A stretch of DNA of 64,000 bases, from the NCBI GenBank assembly GCA_018806915.1, contig JAGKQI010000028.1:248001-312000 (forward strand), read 5' to 3'. The notes beneath the pieces were generated by a model, which worked only from the letters and a program-made list of their open reading frames with translations, was not told the DNA's origin and ran no database searches. The position numbers and the translations under genes were made by a program. Shown one piece after another: positions 55,657 to 64,000 of the stretch (positions within the stretch are counted from its first letter, which is position 1; every line of letters begins with the position of its first letter). Source of the stretch: Phytophthora colocasiae. Taxonomy: Eukaryota; Oomycota; Peronosporomycetes; Peronosporales; Peronosporaceae.

Positions 55657-57003
55657 TGTGGTGAAGCGAACGAGAATCTTTCCCGGAGAGGCGATATCAG
55701 CCACGAACCCGAATAGAGTCGGAACGGGCGACAGGGGGGACCTGTGATCCCCAGATCTGAGTCGAATAAGACGAAGGTACGATGGGTTCCGCCGGGGAAT
55801 AGGCAACAGAGACACCGGCGGAGGAGCAAGTGGAGCGGTGTTCGTGGGTGATCCGAGTCCTACAAAAACGGAGGAAGAATGGGGAGATCCAGGACGTTCT
55901 TGCGCGATCAGCGATGACGGGGTTCCAAGTAAGCACGATCGGCTCACCCCGGCGTCCCGAAGCCTTCTAACAGCATGATCCTACCTCCCCGGGCGACGAC
56001 GAAGCGGGATCACGCAGTGATCCTCTCCCGTCTAAGTACGAGATCAGCTCCGTATCAAGCTCAGCCCAGGCGCGAAGCAGACTCTTCTGGTGGCCCGATC
56101 TGGATTCACCGAAGGATTACCAAGCGGGATCAGGCAGCGATCAAGCCCCGATTAAGTGCGAGATCAAGTCCCGATTAAGTGCGAGATCAAGTCCCGGTTA
56201 AGTGCGAGATCAAGCTTCGGTTAAGTACGAGATCAAGCTTCGGTTAAGTACGAGATCAAGCTTCGGTTAAGTGCGGAATCGGCTCACGATCAGGGTTAGG
56301 GGAACCAAGCTAGGGATCAGCTGTGTAGCCAGTGTCATGTGATCGTAGGATGGATTAGTAGGCATAGGAATAACCATAAACAGACTCGAATTTGCCCTGA
56401 ACCACTCAAGTGCTTTCGCTACGCCTGGAACCGGGAACTACATTGACCCTACAAGCGTCAGGAAGGTAAGGATACGTGACCTAGTATAGCGGTTAAGTCT
56501 GGATAATATATTGGCCAGCTTTGCCCTATCTAGTGAACTGTCCTTTAAGTGCATACCTCGGATCGGAAGGAGTTGGTTGTTTAGCCTGACGATCCCGTCG
56601 AATCTCGCCCCCTCAAGACCCCCGCTAAAGGAAGCGGCAAGCAACGGAAAGGAAGGGACCAGATCCCGAGTATTGGACTATTGGAAGACCTGGATCAAGG
56701 ACCAGGCACCCGGATCAAGGCTCGAGGACTCGCCTACGACCGGGATCAAGTACCCCGAGGTGGAGTGAAGAACTTCCACGCCACCTCAAACCCCTGCGTC
56801 ACGCAAGACCTTCTTCTAACCTTCAAGACATCTTCAGAAGTCACCTGGAAGAGCGTAACCCGCCTACCGACGGGTACACAAGGTGAAACTACACACAGCT
56901 AGATCACGGATCATCGGGGGACCCCCTCCGTTAGTCGGTGTCTGGGCGCAAGTGGTAATCGGAACCTGCCTTAACGAGATTTTGGCAGATCCGCTCCACC
57001 ACA
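55657..57003 (+). repeat. LTR3 of G3
   Basis: 1347 bp. It is longer than LTR2 by exactly one 23-bp repeat unit. Confidence 0.95.
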
Positions 57004-58600
57004 GCTGGATGGTCCGAGCGTAGTCCACAAGAGAGTCCCTGAGCCAATTGGCTGCACAGAGGAACTGCTGCAGAGCCGCAGCTGTCGGCGGTAGTTGTAG
57101 ACCGCGAGGCGCTCCGGGGAGTGCTGAATTCCTTCTCCATCCACAACCTTGCTACACCACGTCACCTTCGTGGCAAACAGCACGCACTTCTTTGCGTTCA
57201 GCTTCAACCTACGCGTGCGAAGCACCTGAAAAAATTGCTCCAACTTGGCGAGGTAGTCCTCAGCCGATCGCGCGAACAGTAAAATGTCGTCTATCCAGAT
57301 GAGGACGCTCACATACAGCATGCTCCGAAAACAATCCTGCATTTGCAACTGAAAATGCATAGCGGAATCACTTGCACCTTGAGGAACTCGCGTGGGTGTG
57401 AAGACACCATCTTCCGTAACAAAGCTGAACAGTTTTTGGCTTGCCACGTCCAACGGAAGCTGCCAGAAACCCTTGAAGAGGTCGAATAGACCAAAGCCGT
57501 AAGCACCCTTGACACTCTGAATCACCGACAACAAGTTGGGCGTGGCACGAGCCAGAGCAACGGTAACTCTGTTGACGGGTCGATAGTCGATAGTACAACG
57601 AAAGTCCTCGCTGTGAGGTTTCACCACTGGAAGTGCAGGGCACGCCCACCTACTGTTGTTGTTGCGGCGCACAAGGCCATTGCGCTCCAGCTCTTGGACG
57701 AACTCACGCAGGAACTTCCGCTTAGGCTCAGGATACTTGCGGGTTCCGCTCCTGTAAGGTTGAGCATTAGGCTGGAGCCTCACCTTGAGCGGCTCGACAT
57801 CGGCGGGCGGATCAGCCCCGATATGAACGCGCCAGACATCAGCGTACTTATAGACTAACGTCCTCAGCTTGCCAAGTAAAGCAGGAGCAAAGCCAGCACG
57901 CTTAGCATCATCTAACATCCGGTCTAAGTGCGCGTGGATTTCCACCATATCCACCTGAAATTCCAGCTCAACATAACTGCTTGTAACATCGTCTCCTTCG
58001 CCTTCGCTAACGCGTCCTCCATCAGCCAACTGTTCAAAGAGCCGATCAATGTCAATCCCGATATCCTGCATGGTCTTGCGGCCCAGCAAGAACTCGTCTT
58101 CGTTCCCATCGAGCACGAGGCACGAGACTCCCCGCAGATTCACCGGACCGGCAGCAGTGTTGATCCGCACGTCCACCACCACCGAAGAACGACAGAGCAT
58201 CTGCGCACCACCCGCTACTTGAACCTTCACTGGTGGCGTCAATGCACGGACTTCAACCCGATCAGAGAGCTCGACCAGCTCATCCACAATTGCCCTCGAG
58301 ACAATGTTGCTGTCCGCTCCAGTATCTGGGCAAAACGGGACGTCCGGTACCCCGTTGATACACATGCGTCGTCCGTGCTTGGACGAACCGGAGTACTTCA
58401 CAGCCTTAGCACGTTCAACCCCATCCTTTCGTTTGTTGTCATGAAAGGCTTGAAGAGCAGCCTTCTTCTGCTCCTCCGTCGCTGTGGGGCAGTCCCTCAT
58501 CCAGTGACTCCCCTTGCACACCAAACAGCCCGCAGTCGGCGGTACAACTGGTTTTTTAGGCTGATCGGGTTTGGTGGGGGAAGCAGCAAACCAGCGGCTG
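57004..58600 (-). pseudogene. G2 pol, 5' half: zinc knuckle, protease, RT
   Basis: Reading leftward: a zinc knuckle (CLVCKGSHWMRDC), protease (FCPDTGADSNIVS, FLLGRKTMQDIG) and RT with CTIDYRPVNRVT, FDLFKGFWQLPLD, RVPQGASDSAMHF and the catalytic WIDDILLF (about 57290). A frame change lies near 57090-57110, and the correct frame there reads QQFLCAANWLRDSLVDY. At 57004 the gene is cut by G3 and continues at 30611. Confidence 0.88.
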
Positions 58601-59350
58601 CTACGCCCACGGAGACTCGCAAGAAGTTTTGGGCTTCTCCGGAGCAGCCTTCTTCACCTCCTGTTGCATCTGATGATAGTGCTGTTGCAACGGCGCTCTA
58701 GTCACAATCAGTTCGTAGAGAGCGACATCGTCTTGCTTAACATGGCGGTGTGTCACTTCAGCGAGCCGCTGAATGTCCACACGCAGCATTGACGGGGCGA
58801 GGTTTGCCATCAGAAGTTTGCAGCGTGTCTTCATTCGCTGCTGGCCAGCGGCATCCGTTACCTCGGCCCGACCGACCCAGGATGTCAGTCCGTTGTCGTC
58901 AACCAGCTTGTCGAAGCTGATGAAGTAGCTCGCGACGCGAGCGTGGACGTCCCTTTCCGACGTGTCCATCCTCAGCCTCTCAGCAAACAACTTCTCCACG
59001 TCTGGGACGTGATTGTTCATGAGGCTGCCAGCCTTCCTCTCGATCTCCTCACGAAGGCTCTCCTCGGACAGCGCGAACACCTCGGTCTTGAATATATATC
59101 GCGCGAGATGCTCTAGAATTTGCAGCTCGATGGAGCTCTTGATGCTGACCAGCACGTTATCGTGCGCTTCGCCGGTGGCCAGGCATCGCTCCCAAATCTT
59201 GCCTTCGTACTGGCGGTGATCGCGCAGGAACGCCACCAAGCTGGGCTGGCTCCACTTGGTCAACCTTGGCGCCTTGATGAACTCGAACACCGGTGAAACC
59301 GCAGCCATTTCAATGTCGCCATCAGCATCACGTCTGCCGTCGTGCGCCAT
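58601..59350 (-). pseudogene. G2 gag
   Basis: ATG 59350 (MAHDGRRDADGDIEMAA) opens a frame of about 250 residues. A capsid-like region follows with PRLTKWSQPSLVAFLRDHRQ and LREEIERKAGS. The frame ends at 58601, before the zinc knuckle, which lies in the next frame; a single base change or a gag-pro shift separates them. It is a divergent gag type, unlike G1, G3 and G4. Confidence 0.8.
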
Positions 59351-59411
59351 TGCTTGTAGGTTGCTAAAGAATTCTTTATAGCACTTGAGCTCTCTAGAGT
59401 AAAACACGAAG

Positions 59412-59796
59412 TGTCATTTAGCAAGTTAGACCTCGAACCGCACTGCCCTACAAGTCCTCGCGTCCAGCGCCCTTCATCCGATCGCCGTCGCCCTCCTCCG
59501 ACGTGGCAGCGTGTGCCATCGTCCACTGCTGCTGCGTACGCGCGTGCCATCGTTCACTGCTGCCTTGCCCGCGCGTGCCGTTACGCCACTGCCGTTGAGC
59601 TGCTTGGCCTCGTGGATCGCCGGCATGCGCGCTGCACAGGACTCGTTCGAGACTCGCGTTCCTTCCCGCCGTGGATTCGCAACTGGGATTGTGCTCGCCG
59701 GGATGGATGCCGTCAACGGACGGGGTGACTGGAAAAAAGGCGCATCTTGCACACGGCCGCGGTGTCGTCTGGAATCAAGGTGCCCCGCGCACTACA
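59412..59796 (-). repeat. 5' LTR of G2
   Basis: 385 bp; one difference found against the 3' LTR (cttgcacac against cttgcccac). The inner flank at 59388-59411 contains the empty target of the DNA transposon. Confidence 0.93.
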
Positions 59797-60005
59797 GTGA
59801 CTTCGGAACCAGTGAAACTGGGTACGATGAAACTGTCAGGATTTTTGATAGAGCAGGTTGATAGAGCAGGCTGCCAGATATCACTGGCGGCCGTACATGT
59901 TCCCTCTCTTGCTGCCATCAGCAAGAGGATTTCACTAAGAACTACAGGCAGTGTTGATTGTCTAGAGCGCTCACTTTACAATTTGCTAGCTGCTGCGCTC
60001 CACAA
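59797..60005 (-). other. Right part of X', cut by G2
   Basis: The minus strand matches 2632-2820 of the first copy (blocks around ggcagcctgctctatc and actggttccgaagtcac) with scattered substitutions. Homology ends exactly at the G2 LTR and resumes, after a 12-bp loss, at about 26357. It is divergent from S' as X is from S. Confidence 0.7.
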
Positions 60006-60097
60006 AACAGTACGTACATACTGATTCCTCTTGGTTATCCTTTGATTGATGGAATCCACTAATAGAACGCTTTCCCTTTCCCGTTTCTTTTCTAGGG

Positions 60098-60626
60098 ATG
60101 GTTCGCGAAAGGAAACCGCCAGTGAGATACGAGCCAGAAGATTGGCGAGCGATGGATTTGTCATCGGTGGTACCCTATGCGGACGTTGCCTCTCAGGTAC
60201 TGCACGTTGTGTAGTGTAATGAAACCCAAGGAATGCCTCACATGATCACTTGTTTGGATATGAATGTAGTTGGAGGAAACGCTCTCGCATGTCAAGATTA
60301 CAGAATATGATCCGGCCGTCATCCTGGATTGGAATCTTGATGCGTTGCAAGAGTTCGTAGCGAGGGCGATCGTTATTGATGGTGCTCCGAACCCACCGGC
60401 GAGACCAGGGTGGCTGAGGACATTTCCTCCAACAGCAGCGTCGCTTGCTGATGATATTGTGACGCATCTTGCACAAGTGGCGGGTGGTCGATTCGGGGTT
60501 GTTGTGCCGAACGATATGACTCAATACGGCAACATCAGGGAGCGGATCAGAGATCTCGAAGTTGTCCCGTACCCGGGATTGCAGGACCCATTCCAGCGGT
60601 GGTGGACTCGAGCCAAGCTAGGATGA
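60098..60626 (+). pseudogene. Duplicate of gene S (S'), truncated by G4
   Basis: Exon 1 (60098-60196) encodes 33 residues beginning MVRERKPPVRYEPEDW. The intron (60197-60269) is 73 bp, starts GTACTGC and ends GAATGTAG. Exon 2 starts LEETLSHVKITEYDPAVILDWN and follows S closely through AGGRFGVVV to RIRDLEV. From 60563 the sequence is the LTR of G4, and the frame stops inside it at 60626. It therefore lacks the last 50 or so residues of S. Confidence 0.7.
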
Positions 60627-61104
60627 GGACCCAATCTAGGACCCGCAGGATGGCTACACCACCCAGAGGCTACACTCACGGTACCGTTCCTGTGGTACCG
60701 TAGCACTAGGGTGATGTGCCCCTTGGAAAGATGGCGCTAGACGCTCGTGATCCGGAAGCGTGGAGGTCCGCAGAGCTACTCGGACCAATGGACGCCCCCG
60801 AAGGTGGGAAGATGCTACTCTCGTTGGGCGACAGGTGACTACTGCAAGGACGGATGGCAGGTCATAGGCCCCGGTGTGTGAAGTGGACGAGGTGTCGTCC
60901 CTAGGGGCGTTGTGCTATCGCTCTCCCTATTTCTTTTAGTTGCGAATTTCCCTGGTCGAGAGAAGACAAGAACAAATTTACGTATTTTTTATATTACTAA
61001 AAGCGTTCTACTAGACTCTACTTCGACGAGCTCCGAGGCCCCACTCAGGACTGTACTCACCCAAACAGCCACAGGTACCGACCCAGCCGGGGAGGTGCGC
61101 GACA
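60563..61104 (+). repeat. Putative 5' LTR of G4
   Basis: Begins TGTC where homology to gene S ends. The proposed end is GTGCGCGACA at 61104, giving TGTC/GACA ends, followed two bases later by TGGTGGAGAAACAGGG as possible PBS. No second LTR is available to confirm this. Confidence 0.5.
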
Positions 61105-61513
61105 TTTGGTGGAGAAACAGGGTACCTGTTAGCTGGAGAAGGTCCCGTTTGGCGCACTAGGAGTTCCAGAACAACCACAGAGGTGGCCGCGAAGTAGCAA
61201 GGTCTCGGGGTAATCGAGTCAGGAACGGGTCGTTAACACGCTTGGCAAGCCAGAGGGCCATTTACAAGCCAACGCGTGGAGTGAACGTCGCCGAGAACAC
61301 TCACCGACGAGAGACTACTGAGGCGCGGAACCGTTCTGCAGAAGTCGAGAGCGACCGAAGAGTCCAAGCGGACTGTTCAAAGGAGACAGTAGCCGTCGCT
61401 ACTAGAAGCCAAGTGCTGTGCGCTTTATCTTGGAGTTGATTCCCTGGGTGGGACCTCGACTTTACGCGAGCAGCAAGGAGGAAGTCCCGGAGGACTACAT
61501 CGTGAAGGTGACG

Positions 61514-63963
61514 ATGGAGACTCTCGGGCAAGGAAGCAACCCCTACGGGGCAGCCCCAGAGGGGGAGAGAGCGTTCTCAGGCGGATCTGAGAACGGAAGT
61601 GGAGGACACCGGTCGCTGGGCTCAGCGGACCGTTACTCCCGGGCAGGGAGCGTGCTGGAAGGTGACGCTCCGGATGTGACGACGACGGCAGGCCTCAGTG
61701 CAGTGAGGTCTACCGTTCTTCAGTGGGCGGCCGGAGGAGGCAGAACGTCGACTGAACAACCAGGAAGAAGTGTGGCTCCCAGAGTGGGATTTGGGAAGTC
61801 CGAGGACCCGAGTGAGGGCGACGCTTCAAGAAGAACGGTTCCTTCAAGGGAAGGAACCAACCCAAGTGAGTATGCTTGGGGAGCGCCCCGACAGCATACA
61901 CCCTACGGTGAAGATCCCTTCGGCATGAACCCCCCTGAGCCGCTTGAGGAGAAGCCGAGCGCCGAGGAGCTCGCCTACCGAGAAGAGTACTACGGCCGTA
62001 CTAGTAGAGACCCGGAACGCTACTGGCGAGCAGAGCCCTCCGCCTCGATGCCTCCGGGAGCGTGGAGTTCCACCGGAGAGACCGTTCAGGCCCCAGTAAC
62101 CTGGACGCAAGAGTACGCTAGCGAGCGTGCTCCTGGATATTCTGCGTTCGCTGAGTCGTCCCGACCGTCGATACCAGCATGGGAGGGAGTCAGCGACCCT
62201 GTGAAGAACGCCTCGTTGGCCTCGAAGACGCCTCAGACCAGGGGTGCTATAGCGAGTTACCGTAACGTAACCATTAAGAACCCTTCGAGTCCTGGAGATT
62301 ATGGGCTTCACGGCCTGTTCCACCCGCCGGCCAGCCGGGTGCCTGTCAATCCGAAGCCGTCGACGATGATCTCGGCTTCTTCGCACCAGACCTCTGCTCC
62401 AGTGGACGTCTCGGCCTATCCTGGAACGGTCGAGTACCCTGAGCGCTCGACGCAACCTATGGGGATGCCCCCGCAACAACCGTTGTCGCGGCAACAGCTA
62501 CCGTATCGTCAACAACCGTTCCAGACATCGGCTCCAGACTCGACGGCCGCCCCGGAGATGCCCTCGCAGCGAGCACCCGGGCCCCGGAAGACGTCAGTGA
62601 TGAATCGAGGGTCGTATTACCCTCGGGGAGGTGGTGCCCCGAGCGGTCCACCGGGACCGATCCCGTCGTCGGCCTCCATTGGCCACCACGGGATGTACCC
62701 TGGGCCTTCGCAAGTTAGAGCAACTACTGGAGCGTGGCATGGGTACGCTCACCCGCCTGCTCTTGGGCACGCTTTTCAGCCTCCTCCCACCGTTCCTGCT
62801 CAGCAGCCGTTCCCGGCCGTGCAGCCCTCGCAACCTGCTCAGCCTGTGATCGGTATGCCGACAAGTATCAGGAACGCTATCAGGATGCTACAACCGTTCT
62901 ATTCGGATGACTCCACTGCTGAGAGAGCTGGAAGTTTCTGGGAGTCGTTTGAGCGTGCTACCGTGGGTCTGGACGATGTATTGCGGTTGAGTGCGTTCCG
63001 TGAGTGCCTCAAGGGCAAGGCTGGCGACCAGTGGTGGGTGCACTCGAGCATCGATGACTTCGACACGCTGAAGACGCGGTTCTACAACCAGTTCATTTGT
63101 CAGACGCCTCAACAGCGCATCGAGTTGCTGAAGAAGACGACCCGATCGAGGGGAATGTCAGCGGAAGTGTGGGGTGACCTGATCTCTCGGTTGTACGCTG
63201 TTATGATCCGGATATGCGTTACCAGTACTTCCTGTCTGGGTTGCGGAACCGTGAATGGAAGGCCACGCTTTCGAACGCTATGGTCGACTCCATTCCTCAA
63301 GCCGTGACCGTTCTGCTGTACAAGAACATGCATCTCCCGGTCGAGAACGACGCGGACTTCGAAGACGCGACGTCTTCCAAGGGTTCAGAGAATACGATGA
63401 TGCAGCAGATGCTGAACTTGATGCAGCAAACGCAGAACATGTTGGCTCAACAACAACAGCAGCAACAGCAGCAGTACGCTCATTCGAGCGTTCCGCAGAC
63501 TGCTCCTACCATTGCTGTGGCTCACTACAAGGATCCTGCGTTCGAAAACGCTCCGCCCACCGTGAATGAAGTTGCTCCTGAGGGCCCGGTCAGAGGAATA
63601 CGGCAAGGGCCGGACATGTACACGCAGGAGGGGAAGATAGTTTGCGGTCGATGCCACACCTTAGGGTGCAACCGCATTAACTGTCGTCGAGCTGGTGCTA
63701 CTTGCTCGAATTGCAAGGTTAAGGGCCATGTGTATTTGGAATGTGAACAACCTAGAGGACAACAACAGCAGCAGAACCGTTCCAACTCGCAACCCGCTTC
63801 AAACAGGCAGCCGAACGGTTATTGGAACCGTGGGTGCTTCCTCTGCGACGGCACTGACCATCGAGTGGTCAATTGCCCTACGAAGAAGATGCTCACTCAA
63901 CTGTCGGCTCAAAGCAAGACTGGAGGCTCGTCCGGGCAGGGACCAGCGTCTAGGCGACAATGA
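61514..63963 (+). CDS. G4 gag with three zinc knuckles, one frame break
   Basis: ATG 61514 (METLGQGSNPYGAAPEG) is the likely start; the frame is open from 61418 upstream. The first 480 residues are Pro/Ser/Gly/Gln-rich. A capsid domain follows (IRMLQPFYSDDSTAERAGSF, DQWWVHSSIDDFDTLKTRF). The frame breaks near 63200 and continues as PDMRYQYFLSGLRNREW. A polyglutamine tract (about 63448-63474) precedes three cysteine clusters: CGRCHTLGCNRINC (His replaced by Cys), CSNCKVKGHVYLEC and CFLCDGTDHRVVNC. It ends at tga 63961-63963. The window stops 37 bases later. Confidence 0.8.
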
Positions 63964-64000
63964 AGGGGACAGGAGGGAGGGGAAGGGGGTGTCGACCCTT

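Larger units (their letters stand above)
43131..57003 (+). mobile_element. Giant Gypsy element G3, unit 2 (13.9 kb)
   Basis: LTR2 (43131-44454), internal region (44455-55656) and LTR3 (55657-57003). It is the same organisation as unit 1 and nearly identical in sequence. Differences are mainly single-base indels in G or C runs, a few substitutions and one 10-bp palindrome-forming insertion. After LTR3 the G2 RT sequence resumes with gctg. Confidence 0.95.
27753..59796 (-). mobile_element. Gypsy element G2, about 5.65 kb, interrupted by the G3 array
   Basis: The 5' LTR is 59796-59412 and the 3' LTR 28137-27753, both 385 bp and differing at one position that I found. Gag and pol run leftward from 59350 and resume at 30611 after the G3 array. 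Excluding G3 and one gctg copy, the element is about 5.65 kb. Upstream (right) it abuts X' host sequence at 59797. On the left it abuts a short stub of G2 internal sequence instead of a target duplication. Confidence 0.92.
60563..64000 (+). mobile_element. Gypsy-like element G4, 5' part, cut by window edge
   Basis: Starts within S' with TGTCCCGTACCC and holds a putative 5' LTR, an untranslated leader and a gag with three zinc knuckles. Pol is beyond the window, so the superfamily rests on gag alone. Confidence 0.75.

Noticed and set aside
1..64000. RXLR effectors, tRNA and rRNA genes
   Set aside because: I saw no short secreted ORF with an RXLR-EER arrangement after a signal peptide, and no tRNA or rRNA signature on either strand.

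Overview
The window looks like a gene-poor, transposon-rich stretch of an oomycete genome, most likely Phytophthora or a close relative. The evidence is a Crinkler (CRN) effector gene with an LFLAK-type header, very short introns (70-77 bp), two good matches to the oomycete 16-nt initiator promoter, and large Ty3/Gypsy and Ty1/Copia elements. I see no rRNA, tRNA or CRISPR features.

Layout. 1-1608: 5' end of a minus-strand Copia element (Copia A). 1880-9162: a host island with a small two-exon gene of unknown function (S), remnants X/Y, a truncated lipase-like pseudogene (L), a CRN effector gene and a TMEM184/DUF300 membrane protein gene. 10400-17078: an NADP-isocitrate dehydrogenase copy split by a 5.66-kb Gypsy element (G1) with TSD tcgaa. 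17347-18861: a fuller lipase gene with frameshifts. 19485-25800: a second truncated lipase copy (L') split by Copia B with TSD ctcgt. 25945-60626: a rearranged duplicate of the S-X/Y block, invaded by nested elements. These are a minus-strand Gypsy (G2, LTRs 27753-28137 and 59412-59796), a Tc1/mariner-IS630-type DNA transposon (26373-27735) beside it, and a 26.4-kb plus-strand tandem array of a giant Gypsy element (G3; LTR-internal-LTR-internal-LTR, 30616-57003) inside the G2 pol gene with TSD gctg. 60563-64000: the 5' end of another Gypsy element (G4), which cuts the duplicate of gene S.

The most interesting object is G3, about 13.8 kb per unit. It has a gag with three zinc knuckles and a protease-RT-RNase H-second archaeal-type RNase H-integrase-chromodomain polyprotein. 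Between integrase and the 3' LTR lies a long antisense ORF of about 935 codons (coiled coil, acidic and proline-rich linkers, unrecognised C-terminal domain). The whole element, LTRs included, is saturated with the tetranucleotide GATC at roughly six times chance, unlike its neighbours.

Many reading frames in the window are broken by single-base indels, often in homopolymers. In G3 the two tandem copies usually break at different places, so the shared parent probably had nearly intact ORFs. Some breaks may be sequencing errors, so pseudogene calls resting only on frameshifts are provisional.
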